A stretch of DNA of 64,000 bases, taken from Selaginella tamariscina (lineage: Eukaryota > Streptophyta > Lycopodiopsida > Selaginellales > Selaginellaceae). A model generated the notes under the pieces. That model made no database searches. It had not been told where the DNA came from and saw nothing but the letters and a program-made list of their open reading frames with translations. Below are positions 45,967-59,624 of the stretch, in pieces. The stretch is from positions 33,939-97,938 of the forward strand of contig PUQB01000535.1 in assembly GCA_003024785.1 (NCBI GenBank), given 5' to 3'. Positions within the stretch are counted from its first letter, which is position 1, and every line of letters begins with the position of its first letter. A program made the position numbers and the translations under genes.

Positions 45967-48900
45967 ATGTTTAATACTGGAGATAAAGTATGTCTTCTTA
46001 AGAATAATGAGATAGTTGGCACTAGAACTGTGGAAGTTCGAGATGATAATGCATCCTGTCACAATATTGCCCAAGGATCTTGTGTGTACGTATGGGTGAA
46101 CACCATTTACAAGCATGTTAAGGTTCCGGGAATGGAATTTAAGGAGGGTTCTCCTGTATTGTGGAAATTGGATGAAGTCAAGGCTAACACAGAATATGCA
46201 GAGTCACAAACAAATAGTAGCACAAGTTTATCAAATGATGGCTTGCCTGATGGATGGATGAGGTGATTCTCTTTCTTCATGAGATTGAGGTTGGGAGAGG
46301 CATCATCACAGCTATAAATCCAATGGAAGCAGTGTCAGAAGAGAATCTAGGGTCCAACTTTGTGGTGTAGTTGTGACAGAGGTTTCACCTAATGGCACAT
46401 TGCATCCTGGATCCCTCGTGAGGTGGCGAACATCTGAATTAAGACGGCAAGATGGTTCAACATATTCTGGGTTGGATTTCAATAATAACAACCCGGAAGA
46501 ACAACTCATATTTGAAGAGGTTCCTTGCATTAGTCCTATTGTAAGAAAAAGACGATTCATGGGTTGCAGATCTTCCCCTGCAAGTTTCAGCAAGAGGGTC
46601 AAGATGGATCCTACATCTTTTGAAAGTGTTACGAGCATTTCCACAATTGACTACTACAAAAAGAAGTGTTGTCAGATGGCAGACCGAAATAAAATTACCC
46701 AATGTAGACACATGTCTTTCGTACGCTCACCCAAAAGCAAAGGCATGAGTTTGTTATATGCTGCACTAGCTAGATGTATTGATGGAATGGCCTCGGACAC
46801 AGATTATCAGAGTACATCCATGGTATTTAATAAGGTGGCCATCTGCTTCAAAGCTTGGTACAGTATATACGGGATCTCAAAGACCACATTCTATTGTTGG
46901 AGGGATGAGTGGTTAAATGGAGCGCGAACCTCAGTACATGGGAACACTTGCTTGGTCAAAACCTGCTCTCACATTATGGCAGCCATAGAGATACTCAAGG
47001 CTTTTGTGGAAGCAAATGCAGACATGATTCCTCACAAATGCCGAACCACAAATGTAGGGGTCACGGAAAATCTCAAGGTTTTGCCTTCAATCTACACTCA
47101 ATTGAAGCTGTGTGAACATGTGAACAAGTGCCTTAGTTTGATGGGGTTGCAAGCAATCTGCACTGGTACCTTCAACAACATATGGAATACTCATTTTAAG
47201 GATGTGAAGATTGCAAAACACTCTAGCTTTTCCAAGTGTGACACTTGTACATCATTGAAGGCTGCAGAGGCTTGTGCAAAAACCTTGGTGGAGATCACTG
47301 CCATTCAAAAGAAGATGGAGGCCCACATGATTGCAACAACAAACTTGCCGGTCTCAGTACTATGCACACCGCATGCTTTCTGTGTCACGCCATCAGAGTA
47401 TTTGTGCTTGATCCATGACAAGATGGATCATTTAAAGACCAGCATTCCAAAGCTCGTTTGCAACACCAAAGTGCCTTGGAAATGTCATGAAACTTCCGAT
47501 TTCATTGACATGTGTGCTAACACATGGACATGGTTGTGAGTCATATGGACACTTTTCACTTCCACATTGGTTTAGTGACTCCAATTTCACTATTGGGTCA
47601 TTGGCCATTGTTGTTCAGAAACCTTGAAGCCCACTCACAGACACGTCCTATTAGTGATCTCAAAGTGAAGAAACAACACCTTTAACCTTTACATAATGCT
47701 CTCATGAACACGTCTGCACTTGAGGCTACTTGGGAATATAAGAGGCATTGTCAGCAGCCTACACAAAAAACAGATGGCCCTGTTGAGAGTTCAGTTCAGT
47801 GGAGGGATCTAGCTCAAATAGTGACATGTGTCCTTAACATCAAATAAACTTCTTGTCATTTGCTTTTACAGATGGATAATTGTGCAGGTGAGAACAAAAA
47901 TAGGTAAATCATTTTACTTAAGGGTTTCTCAAGCTCATACTTACTATTATTTTCTAGATATGTGCTATACTTGTCAATGCTTGTTGCCAAAGGTGTGTTT
48001 GAGACAATCACGCTCAATTTTTTTATGGTTGGTCACACTCATGAAGATATTGATGTGTTCTTTAGCAGGGTCTCCAACTCTACAAAAAGGACAAGTGCAC
48101 TTACCTTACTGCATATGATGAATCTTTTTAAAACTGCATCTCCAAAAAAATTGTGCTTTACTTATGATTGAGGTGCCAGACTTCAAAAAATTTCTCAAGG
48201 AGTATATAAAAGAGGGGAGTGATTTTTAGTTGGTCACTTTGTGCCGCTACAATTCTTTTTCTCCATACGAGATGGTATACCTATTATGCAGTACAAGTTA
48301 GGTCCATCAGAGCATGAGTGGTTACCAAAGAGGGGTTAATGCTCTTCAAAAGTGGAGGAGGATGGAAAGCCACTTCTCCCAGAAGGACAACCAAACCCTA
48401 TTCCATTAAGTGCCCAGCTCAAGGAACAAGAGGTTATTATTGATGGCATCATAAATATGTGGCATGGGTTCAAAAATCGATGCTAAAGAATTCTGATAAG
48501 GCAACTGGTTACTCAGAACTATATAAGCATGTGGTCGACTATTAGGAGACTATTATTTGAGAGTTGGAAGGGCCTACTGTCACAACACAGAATTGTACAC
48601 CCTTTTTTGGCCTAAAACAAGGTGGCGAGAGGAGATTGAAATGACATCACTGAGCATAGACGACATAGAAGCCAGTAGTGATGTGGAAGTGCAAACCCCA
48701 CACTTTGTTGGACAAAGGAACCAAAAACCTAAAGCATACTTTGATTGCTGCAAGATCTTTAAAAACTAATGATGGTTCTCATTACTCCAGATGTGTCATA
48801 TAATCAGCCTATTTGGATGGGTCAAATTATTGACACACCTGAAGTAATCACAAAAATAGTATGGTTAAGGTTGCATGGTTCAAACCACAAAGAAGGCGAC

Positions 48901-48971
48901 ACGAGAAGAAGAGCGAAAAATATAATGGATGCTTAGAGAAAACATGGTCTCCACTCAAAAAGACCTAGACT
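45967..48971 (+). pseudogene. DUF7869-type transposase-like gene, copy T4
   Basis: Collinear with T3 from MFNTGDKVCLL at 45967. The frame through HGNTCLVKTCSHIMAAIEI is intact and shows which base T3 lost. Many frameshifts (near 46250, 46365, 46711, 47335, 47455, 47800) and an intron at about 47905-47958. MDNCAGENKN and GHTHEDIDVFFS remain. The C-terminal 40 residues are deleted: after PLKKT the text jumps to AT-rich sequence at 48971. Dead copy. Confidence 0.7.
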
Positions 48972-49469
48972 CATATATTTAATATTCATAATTATTATAA
49001 ACTCTTTAATAATAGTGTTTGCTTAACTATATAAATTTAATTATATAACTATATAAATATAACCCTATATATGGAAGATTGACTATATTATTATAGGATT
49101 TTGTATATTATATATTATTACTACTACAAATTTTTAATTAATAATGTTATATTTAAATATTAATATTTAATAACAACATCAATATTTATATAATATACCT
49201 CTTATGCTCTTCCTTAATTGTTATATTAGGCAATATATCATATAATTTAATACCTTCTACTTTTATAATGTTATTAATTTTTGATCCATGAATGCTATAA
49301 TTTATTAAAGAGTCAAATACAAAATAGAATATTCTTAAGAATATTCTGTTTCAAACATATATTCTAAAGAATATTCTTTTAATATTAGAAAATGCTAATT
49401 AAATAGCTAAAATTGCTAATTATTAGGAAATGGGACTATAGCCATGTCCATTTTAGTTACAACATGCAT
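48972..49469. repeat. AT-rich subterminal region and right TIR (49443-49469) of copy F
   Basis: Matches 38441-38947. The TIR reads CATGTCCATTTTAGTTACAA then CATGCAT, with one C-to-T change from the consensus. Confidence 0.76.
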
Positions 49470-49856
49470 CTTAGGGGTTAGTTATGGTTTAAGGTACCCC
49501 TTGTTGCCCTAAAGGGGCTATATTCCTGAATGAGGGTGATTCCTCAAGGGGTAAGTGACGATGCCTTGGCTCTGTCACGGGCGTATGTGTGAGACACATC
49601 TCCTTTGTGGGGTTATGGCATGAGTCTGTCTAGGTCTATGGGACAGGATCCTAAAGTCTACTCGGGTTATCCTCTAGGGTTCAGGGAATGGTCATTTTAA
49701 AGGACTTAGGGTAGGACTCTAAGTCTTCTACCTAATTGGGCTCTAAGTTAGACTTTTAGGGTTATCTTGGAAGATTTAGCATTGCTCACACAGGGTGATG
49801 ACGCCGAATGGCCATTTGGCAGCCACGTGTTGGCCCTTTAGGTCAAAACTCTAACA
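49470..49856 (+). repeat. LTR 3' part, plus orientation, target of copy F
   Basis: Follows the last 460 bp of the solo LTR family (CTAAAGGGGCTATATTCCTG, GGTGATGACGCCGAATGGCC, end AAAACTCTAACA at 49856). The 5' part of this LTR should lie beyond the left end of copy F but is not in the window. Confidence 0.6.
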
Positions 49857-50054
49857 CATTAAAAAGTGTGAGAACTTCATAAGAAACTCATTCATATTAA
49901 AAAGTGTGAGAACATGATAATTTACTTAAACCTTCAGAAATCTCACCTATTTAAGTCACATATATGCATGTGTATGTGGGATGTTGTGTGTGTCTATATA
50001 ATACACAATATAACTTAAATATATCCAAAGACATTGTTTATATGTATTAAAGGC
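49857..50054. other. Unassigned AT-rich stretch
   Basis: Contains a duplicated ATTAAAAAGTGTGAGAAC phrase. Nothing else recognised. Confidence 0.4.
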
Positions 50055-53000
50055 GGCTTGTCAGGTGCCAACCCTGGAATTTCCTCTCTGGAAACCCCAC
50101 AGAATCTGGTAAAGTAACTTGTATTAGGAACCCAACCCTTAGGAACAGCCTCTAGCTGACTAAGTCCACGAACGAGGCTCACCTTGTGAATCAAGACATG
50201 CGGACTAGCTGAGCTACATGTATCATTCCTAGCTTGGCATGGTTGAAGCGGCCGAAGCAAGGCCTCAACCACTAGTTTTGCAGAACGTGAACTTGTGCAA
50301 TACCTTTGAGCATGCGAGTAGATTTCAGGCCAAGGAATCTGACTAACTCCTTTGGAAGTAACGTACTCCCGTCACAAAGGCATGATCCTGCCAACGATAA
50401 GGATAGTCTAACTCAAAGATGGGACATACCCTTGTCGTGTGGAAGTTAGGGCGGCATAACAAAGGGTTGCGCCTTGACAACACAAGCTTAGCTTGCACTG
50501 GTAGGAGGTTAACGAGCTCTCTTTTGAACCCAGGAAGCCTCACTACATATACTCTACCTTATTTATGTGACGGACCCCCTCCCCCTCCAGTTTTCCTAAG
50601 TGAGTAAGTGGGCTGGCATGGAAATACTAGCCCTTAGAGAAAATGAGTTGTCCTAACCTAACCCTAAACCTAACCCTAGGGGAGGTTAGGGCGTGGGGTT
50701 AGGGCAACCCTAGGGTTAGGTCAACCCTAGGGTGTCCCTAACCCTTATTTTGACAAGCTATACTTTATGAAAACCCTAACCTGGAACGTCAAAACGGGGA
50801 GAGTTTCTAAAAGTTAAGTTCTAGCTTCGCCTAGAGTTTCCTGCAAATACCTAATGACACCCAACTAGACCATCATTAGATACCCAAGTGCATTAAACGG
50901 GCCTATTTCTTACTATATCTAGGGTTCGTTACATAACTTGGTAAGTAACAACAATCAAACCCCAAAGTAAAGGGTCGAGTCACAGTAAAAACTATGACAC
51001 TCATGCATCTTTGATCTCTATATTTTTATATTATAAAATACATAAATACATACACACAACATATAAATATACTATGTAGTTATGTATGTATGTATTTATA
51101 TAACTCATATATACTCTAATTACATTCATGTTTACATTATGAAAAAGAAAGCATGAGTGCATGTAATTATGCATATAATCTCTCCTCTCTCTTTGCATGT
51201 GTGCGTGTGTTTGTGCATGTCTTTTTATGTATTAAATAACAGCTTTATCCAACTATAAATGGTGGTATCGAAATTGTTAGAGACTATTCTATATGTGTAT
51301 ATTAATACATGCATATACTTTTGTATATATATGAGCACAATATACATTGACTTATATATTAACAAAGGCTACTCATTAATATATTTATATTTTTATCTTT
51401 CCTGTAATTTACTCTTAATAGGTCTTTACGATAGATGACATATAAATAAACCACACACACACACATGTAGACAATTGCACACGGTTTTTATACACACAAT
51501 GTACAATATTATATGCATTGTTTTTTATATGTATATATTTGATTTATATATATGAATTTTAATTTGATTGTCCTACACTTTATGTAGGTGCTATATAGTA
51601 GTGCAGCATGCCTACACATACACATGTGTGTATATAGCAACACAATTATATAATATACATATAAAACAATATGCATTGTTTTTTATAACATGTGTCTCAA
51701 CCGAATCATAAGATCAACACTATAGCTTGTCTATAAAGACATGTGCCATAATGAGAACTTGTTTCACAAGTTTAAAAGGCTAGTGTTCATTCTCATGACC
51801 GAGTTAAAATTAAAATGCATATTGAAACATAAGTCTTTTCCCCATTTGAACATTATTGCCAAAAATGATATTGAATCTTGACCTAAGCCAAAAGTCAACG
51901 ATTACTGTCATTTTTCCAAAATCATGTGTTATTCCAAGTCCATACACATTAAAGAAAAAAAAAATTCAAAAGAGTATAAACTTGGATCATCACATGACCC
52001 ACTTCCCAGGACTTAGTTTGTAAGCCAAAACAAACGAACTCATCACATCCTATGGAAATGTTAAATAACGTAACTTTGGCACGCGAGACAAAAGTTGCCT
52101 TTTGAGTGCTACCTCGACACTAGAGTCCATACCCATTGCCTAGCAATAAGGCCTCATGGACTTGACTCTAAAATCTCACGCTGACTCATCAAGTGAGTGT
52201 TCTTCGAAAAGACAATGTCACAGGATCAAGCTTTGCACGGAATACAGACTAGTCAGCTGAAAGTTATTAAAGTATTTTCAAATACTCAATAACCTTAGGC
52301 AGTCCTATCGACTGCAGAACCTTGGCTCTGATAACAAATGTTAGAGTTTTTACCCGAAGGGCCAACACATGGCAACACATGGTTGCTAGGCGGCCATCCG
52401 GTGTTATAACCCTGTATGAGTAGCACTAAGTCTTCCAGAACAACCCCAACAACCCCTAGGGTTAGACTCTAATGCCTAAGTGGACAAGAGACTTAGGGTT
52501 TACCCTAGAATGTTTGCCTCTAGAACCCTTGAGGGATAACCCTAGTTAACTTAGGGTTAGCCTAAGTCTCCCTAGAGTGTCTGCCCCAAACCCTTGGGAT
52601 AACCCTAGTTGACTTAGGGTCTTGCACTAGAAGACCTAGATAGGCTCATGCCCTAACCCCCATCAAGGAGACGTGTGTTCCACACATACCCTCAATAGGG
52701 TTAAAGCATCACCCTACATCTTGAGGAATCACCCTCAATTAAGTACAACCCCTAAAAGACGACGAGGGGTATTAACCCACAACTAACCCCTAAGGTCTAA
52801 GTGGCCAATTATACCCTGGCTCTAGGGTTAGTACCTAGAGAACACACGAGTGTCTGCAATTACGGTGGTTAGAGGCTAAGGTTAGAAAACCCTAACCCTT
52901 ATTCCCCTGAGGGAACCATGCCTATGTCTAAGAAGACCCTTGCTAAGGAGCTTAGGTTGTTCAACCCTCAAACATGCTCCCACATCCTGAGAACAAACAC

Positions 53001-54086
53001 CCCTAACCATGTGTGCCACTAAGCACACTTGGCAAAGAGACCTAACCTCCCTTGGGCATGTGCCCAAGGCTTGGCCCTAGTCCTAGAACACGAACATGTG
53101 CTTGTCAGGTTCACCAACCCCTCAGGCCTTAGGCTCAAGACACGACCGCGTGGATTATGCCCTGAGTGTTGCATTTGTATGAAACCCATCCTAGTGTCAC
53201 ATGTGTGTGTGGCACCGTTTCACAGGACAAGGCTATCTTCATAGCCCCTTAGAGACGAGTTAGACCCAGTGCCATGATCGTGGCTCACTAGATGCCAACT
53301 CTTAAGCCCACAGTCGAATACCCCTTTGGGAACCTGTCTGCATGAGAGCTCATCCCACAATTAGCTAAGTTCACGGACAATGCTCACATTTACCCAGATG
53401 TGCGAGCGTTACCGGACGAAAGGAGTTGGCTAACTCCCTGGATGCGGCGTACCCGGGCACAACAGTGCAGATTTGCCAACGATAAGGGTAGGCTACCCCT
53501 AAAGTGTGATGTACCCCGCGGCGAGTGGGACACGGCAACATAGCAAGTATGCCTTGACAACATGAGACGAACCCATGCCAGCGGGGAGGAAGGAACCAGA
53601 GACCTCTCAGTCTCTGGCCTGCTTGCCCCACACCTACTCTACCTTATTTCTATGACAGAGCCAGCCCCCCTAAAATGCCATTCTAATAAGTGGGCTGGCA
53701 TAGAAATCTATCCCAATGCAAAAGAGACGGTGAGTTTACCCAATCAACCCATCAACCCTTAAACCCTACCCAAGGGGTTTAGGGCGTGGGGTTGAGTCAA
53801 CCCTAGGGGTGTTTCTAACCATATTCGACACGCCAAACTCACCAGAGCCAACCAAAAATCCAAATGGGACACAAATCGCCGAGAGGGGGCTTTCTAGAAG
53901 GTAATTGCTAGCTTCGCCTAGAGTTTCTTGTAAATACTTAGTGACACCCAGCCGGACCACCACTAGATACCTAAGTGCACTAAGCAGGCCTGTTTCTTAC
54001 ACCCTCTAGGGTCTGTCAACGAACTCGGTAGGTAACAACAGTCAACATCCAAAGTAAAGGGTCGAGTCATAGTAAAAACTATGATA
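50055..54086 (-). mobile_element. Non-coding LTR retrotransposon on the minus strand
   Basis: A full LTR at 52339-54086 lies next to a primer-binding site, read on the minus strand as TGTTATCAGAGCCAAG (52321-52336), close to the initiator Met-tRNA consensus TGGTATCAGAGC. The partner LTR, truncated, is 50055-50999, ending AAAAACTATGACA. The 1.3-kb interior (51000-52338) is AT-rich with no gag or pol frame, so this looks like a large non-autonomous derivative. It interrupts the gypsy reverse-transcriptase relic at 54087. Confidence 0.6.
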
Positions 54087-56151
54087 CTATCCAACATTTC
54101 CTCTGTAAATGAAATAGGAAAAACATCCTTTTTCATGGCATCATTTAGCTTCTTGTAATTTACACATACTCTCAATTTCCCTATTCTTCTTAGGAACTAT
54201 CACATGTGGTAATAACCACTGTGCACCTTGTATAGAATAAATAAAACCAATATTTAACAGTTTATCTATCTCCTCCTTAACAAGATATGCATAATTAAAA
54301 TTCATCCTATATACTCTTTGTTTCACATGTTCACTTCTTGGTAACAATTGTATTGTGTGTATACACAATTCAAGAGGTATGCCTTTAAGATCTCTATAAG
54401 ACCAAGTAGAAACATCTTGATACTTTTGAAATAAGTTCATTCATTTTTCTTAGAATTCCTTATTTAATTCATGAGCAATAAATAAAACTTTAAACTCATT
54501 TTCTGTGCCTATATTCACTTGCTTTAAAGGTTCTATGGTATACACATATGTATATTTTACATGTTGTTCCTGAAAATCAATTTCATTCGAGATTGCTTTA
54601 TAGAACTTTTCACATAATCCAAGCCTATTGTTTTTCTTCTATTGAACAATTTTATTTTCTTTCAGCATTACATGAAAGTCAATATATGTTAGGACCTTTA
54701 AATCAAGATATGCTTTCAAGATTTCTACTTCCTCCTAATCATTTAATCAATTAAACCTAATCATATCCTTTTAAAACAATAGGTCGACTTTCCTTTTTAA
54801 CATACTTCTTAGTATAATTATAGATCACTAGTTATCCTTCTTCTTCTCCCAGTGTCATCTTTCATGTTCCTCAATCCTATATAACTTTTGTAGATTTTAG
54901 CCAAGGTCTACCTAATAACATGATATATACAGTGGTTTTCCTTCCTAATTTAGAGGATAATGAGATTAGAAGGAGCATGTTTAATAGGACCTAAACCCAT
55001 TTTCTTACAAGCATGCTCTTCTATAAAGTTTAACTCCTGAGCCTCCATCTATAAGTGCTCCTTTTATCTTATTTTTACCAATATATACTTTGTTATTTCG
55101 TACATACCCATGATAATTACCTTCTTTTTTCATAATGTTTCTTTACTCGATGAATTTCATGTCCTATATAAGTAGATAGAGATTTCAGAATAATGTTTAA
55201 TATTTGCAGAATTTGATTTTTAATATATGAAGCAATATGTATTATTTGTCTCAACGTAATTGTGATCTCTTGAGTCAATGCACTTTGAGCCATTGATTTT
55301 ACCACATCATTATGAATCTGTTTCACATGAATACTTTATTTTATAGGAATATTCTATTGTACAAAAATATTCTATTTTACATAAATATTCTTTTCCATAA
55401 GAATATTCTTTTTCTCTTGAATATTCCTCCCTAAAATAGAATCAGTTATTTTTAGATTTTTAGGTACTTCAATTTCTTCTTTGTACTCCTTGTTTATAAT
55501 CATTTTGATATGCATAAACTTCTTTTCCTAGATAGGACTTATCTAGTCCTCTGTAGGAAGCCTCATTTTTATAATCTTTTATTGAATGTCCTTCTTTGTT
55601 ACACATTTGACATTTTGACAACTTTAGCCTACATTCATCCATAGTATACTCAGGATTTTTGCACTTGGCACACTATACCTTGGCACCAATTCCTTATACA
55701 TAGGACTGTTTTTTAAGGATAATACCAACTACATAATATTTTCTCATCATTTTTATAGTCCCAAACCTTAATAGGTTCTTCTTCATTGTTTGAACTATCT
55801 TCTCTTCGCCTTAAGGACTTTTCTATCATTTTTTGAATAGTCATTACATAATGCCTATATAGCTTCTACAATCCTTGCTTATACCTTTGAAGCAAATCAT
55901 CTTCCTTAACATATAGTATGCATTTCTTTTCATACTTCTTAAAATGGTGTGTATACTCTTTTAAAATTTTAGTTTTTCCTTGCAAGATATTTATCAGCTT
56001 TTCTAAGTGCTTTTTAAGTTTTTTAAAGTATTTTTTAAAAGCTTCTATAACTTTCTCATAATCTTCTCTCTCTAACTCATAATACCAATTAGATGCATTT
56101 CCTTTTAATGTGTGAGGAAATATAAGCAACTTATTTACATCGCTTACTTTA
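54087..56151 (-). pseudogene. Ty3/gypsy gag-pol remnant, doubly interrupted
   Basis: Reading the minus strand: gag (56151 to about 55866; HTLKGNASNWYYELE and a KKYFKK basic region); two zinc-knuckle-like motifs, CAKCKNPEYTMDEC (55631-55672, Tyr at the His position) and CQMCNKEGHSIKDY (55571-55612, Tyr at the last Cys); a protease-like ALIDGGSGVKL (about 55031-55062); reverse transcriptase start EEIDKLLNIGFIYSI and VIVPKKN (54141-54440) then, after a frameshift, VNYKKLNDAMKKDVFPISFT (to 54087). The order gag, knuckle, protease, RT is that of Ty3/gypsy. The gag end is cut by transposon copy E and the RT by an LTR element. Confidence 0.7.
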
Positions 56152-56178
56152 ATGCATGTTGTAACTAAAGTGGGCATG

Positions 56179-56439
56179 ATACGTGAAAATGGGAATATAA
56201 AATAAATTACTAATTAATACTTAAGTTTTAATTATTAATTAATCATTTAATTAATATGTAATTAAGCCTTAAATATTAATTAATTAATTAATTAATCCTT
56301 CAATAACCTTACTTAGTAAGGAATATTCCTAAAATATCTTAGAATATTCATATTATTCTAAAAATAGTTTACAATAATGAAGAAATACTATCAAACATAA
56401 TTACAAATGAAATCATTTTCTTATCAACATGTTAATTTT
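56179..56439. repeat. Subterminal region of copy E
   Basis: Reverse complement of the tail at 7092-7336, with TTAATTAATTAATTAATT and GGAATATTCC. Confidence 0.7.
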
Positions 56440-57673
56440 TTATAAATACTTTCTTTCTATCATACAAAGAAATCTTTTCATTTTGTCTAAATCATCACTC
56501 TCCGGATTAATCAAATCATTTTGGTCAATATCTTGATGTTGTTGCCACCACTTAACACTCTCACGAATGCAATTGGGAGTTGCCATCCTTGTTAATACAT
56601 AAGATGTGATAAGAGAAGGTCTGCATAAAGGCTCATCTAAAAACTGACGTTCCTTAAGAATAATATTATAAAGCGCCCGGTTGCTATCCTTCATTTTATA
56701 AAATTCAATATCACGAGAAAGAAAAGCTTCAGGAAATGTATGATACGGTGGATACTGCTCACAAAAATTTTCGAGATTCTTCTTTCTGAGGCACGTATCC
56801 AAGTAGTTCACTAGCTCATCCATGATATCGGTATCAGAATATGGATCGAAAGTGATTGGATGAATACAAGCAATGTTTTGGTTGAGCATAGCCTTCTGAG
56901 GAGAGTCGTCTACTACTAAGATATGTGCATTCTTCGTTATCCTTAAGCGACTGATCTCCCCATGAGTCCCAATTATTCTTTCATTCTTGAAGAAGTATGG
57001 CTTGCTTTCCTTTCTTATATTGTGAAATTCGAGAGGTTTATGACACATTCGCTGGTCAAAAATCCAATCTTTACGAATCACCTCTTCTGCAACACTACAA
57101 TGTTTCTTAAGTAAATTCAACAGCGGTGTTAAGTTATGAATCTGCATGCATGACCAAATCCCCACAAGCGCACCCATCTCCTTAAGCTTTTGAAAGAGAC
57201 GATCCAACCCTGGACGAAAAATAATATCATATCGAAATTTACCATGACAAGGAATGAAATCTCCTTGTTTGATTTCTTTTTTCTATCCTCGGGCCTTTGT
57301 CGATGAAGCAGAACACCATTGACATCCAACAACACAATATGGCCATGAGTAACATGAGATAGCGTTGCCTCTTGAATACTTTGCAAATCACTTGTTTGCT
57401 CCCTTTCACATTTATCCGTTGCCACTATCTCGTTGCCTATCCCTTCATCATTTAATTGTACATCATCCTTACAAGATTCAGATATTGCATGCGCTGAAGA
57501 AATTGATTTCGGAACTGAAGCCAATAAAAATGATGATGAAGTGGCCCCCATGGTAACGATGTTTTGAGCTGCATTATTATCCATTTCCTGCATGAACTCT
57601 GTCATTCTGACATGTGGCACAAGAAATTGTCGCCAAACCCCTCTCTTACCTCATGGCAATGCTGAAAATCCAT
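56440..57673 (-). CDS. NIF/FCP1-like HAD phosphatase gene, copy E
   Basis: Exon 1 is 57650-57673 (MDFQHCHE) and exon 2 is 56440-57587, with the 62-bp intron 57588-57649. This copy has the cleanest C-terminal half: motif IV VVDDSPQKAML, then one open frame to the stop at 56440-56442. One base is missing near 57285 (GGATAGAAAA against GGATAGGAAAA in D), breaking the frame just after motif I. The motif I aspartate-asparagine pair (DVNG) is the same in every copy, so the Asn is a family trait and not a copying fault. Confidence 0.68.
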
Positions 57674-57885
57674 GTTCTCAATTATTTCATTACATCTGCA
57701 AAATGATAATTAGCTGACCTTAAAATTATCAAGGTATATTATTTACCTTGTTAATGTGTGACCCATGTTTGAACTAAAAGCTTCATTAATCCTTGAGAAT
57801 TTATTTTCTGTACAAATATAAAAGAAATATACAAAAATGCCTTATGTTACACTCATTTACAACTATTCATCACTCTATCAATTCA

Positions 57886-59511
57886 TTACAATTCTTCTTC
57901 GCTATTACCTTCTGAGTGAGGCGAAGAAGGTCTAAGCCGCTTGTGAGATGGTTCAAGATCTTCTGCATCTTCTATTGATGTTTCCATGGGTCCTGGAGTG
58001 TGCGAATGTTCTGTACTCCTCGAGATAACTTCCGGTCTAATATCTGATTGAGTTCGTTCTCAGACTCCGAGATTGAACCAGATTCACCTTCAGAGCTATC
58101 GCACTTATCTGGAGGGAACTTTCTCAAATACGCCTTTATGGATTCGTTGGGGTACTCAGTTGAGACCCAATCTATCCACTTGTTCAGGTCCTCAACCATG
58201 GTCTTATCCTTTCAACGGCAAACACACATGTATGCCGAAGGTAACACTCCTTCAAGACGGACCCCCTAGTGCAGTAGTCAAAAACCCACGCATCACTGTG
58301 AGGACCCCTGATCAAGTTGACGATGCTCCGTGCCGCTTGACTTGTAATGTTTGGATAACGTACATTGCCGAATACGTCACTCACCTATCGGTGTATCGGA
58401 TGGAGGTTCAGGGCCGTTGGAGTGCAAACAGATGCCTGGCCAGTCATTTGGAAGCTTGAAATTGTTTGGCGCATTCCTAACAACCAAGTGAACAACGTAT
58501 CAATGCACTTGGGATTAGCATCGTTCATATAAAATCCTGTCCAACGATGTCTATTCTTCTTGGCGAAGGCGAAGGCAAAAGTATCGGTGACATGAGCAAG
58601 AATCAAGAAATAAATACCTGAAAAAGTAGGTATCAGTGAAGAGCGCAAGCATGAATTCAATAATAAATACCTTCTATGTATATGCTTGCACGGCTAAGTT
58701 TCTCCACCAGATCCTCTAGTGCCCTATCTGTCGAAAGATTTTTTGACACCCGCCGATCCATCACGAACAATTGAAACGGTTTCCTACAAGCAGTGATGTT
58801 ACCCCATAAAGTCTCCGAATCTAACAACAAACATCTGTAGGGCTTGTCGTGATTCGTAGCATCCTCCTTTATAAGGTTCAATTCGGTTCTCCGCTGCTGA
58901 AGGACTGCCATAAGAGAAGGCGTCATCCCAATGTTCTCCTTTTTGGCGTTGGCGTGCAATAGATTCTTGCCTAGATCTTCCGATTGGTTCACCCATTCGA
59001 CAAGCATATCATCGTTCGTCACATGCAAATATTTGCTGACCTCTTCATATGTTGAAGTCGAGGTCCAACCCAGTTTGTGGCAGTGTATTCCCAACCACTC
59101 CTTGAAATGCCTGACCGTCTTCAAACTCCATTGCCTTGAGATGAAAGGAGAGGTTGGCTGCTGTTATTAATTTGTTAGTTTGCCATCGATCACCAAATCA
59201 GCCAGACTTCCATCTCCTCCATCGTTGTTCCATTTAAAGGCTTCACCATGTGAGCTTGAAATCGTTGTCTACATCCTTTGTAGATTGAACAGAGACTTAG
59301 CCTTCAGCGTCTTACTGGGTTTTTTTGCAGACTTTTCTGAGGGCTCCCCTTCACTTGTCTGCTTCTTTTCAGTGTTCCTTTGAAAAGGATTCCATAATCC
59401 CCACCATTTGGCAAAGATCCTATCTTCGGGGCAAGAAATCAACATCATCAGAAAGGATGTTTCCTTCCCGCCCACCTGGGCAAAATCAACTGCTGCAATT
59501 TCTTCAACTCT
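57886..59511 (-). CDS. ParB/DNA-methylase-like fusion gene, copy E (exons 3-4 only)
   Basis: Exon 3 is 58671-59511 and exon 4 is 57886-58617, with the 53-bp intron 58618-58670. The first coding bases at 59511 are exactly those that follow the splice acceptor in B and D (AGAGTTGAAG); upstream is array-flank sequence instead of intron and ParB-like exons. The DRRV and FDYCTRGSVLKE motifs are present. Frame breaks: missing bases near 58222, 58386 and 59275 and a short end at 57886. It would make at most a ParB-less methylase-like fragment. Confidence 0.62.
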
Positions 59512-59624
59512 CTGATCCATTGGTATTTGTAAACCTTCTCCGTTGTTCCCTCCATTGGTATTTTGTAAACCTTCTCCGTCTCAGACAGAGTTAGTCGGGA
59601 TTGATTCAACATACCAATAGAGGA

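Larger units (their letters stand above)
38948..49469. mobile_element. Multi-gene DNA transposon, copy F (left part lost)
   Basis: From left: reverse complement of the methylase leader (38948-39230), class 2 array, microsatellites, AT core, class 1 array split by a solo LTR, transposase T4, AT-rich end and TIR at 49443-49469. This is the longest continuous view of the central region and fixes the order of its blocks. The phosphatase and methylase-like genes expected to the left are absent because element H ends here. The element's right end lies inside an LTR (CTTA at 49470-49473 is the likely target duplication). Confidence 0.7.

Noticed and set aside
53029-53762. Short open frames on both strands of the LTR at 52339-54086
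   Set aside because: They are not conserved between LTR copies and lack recognisable domains.
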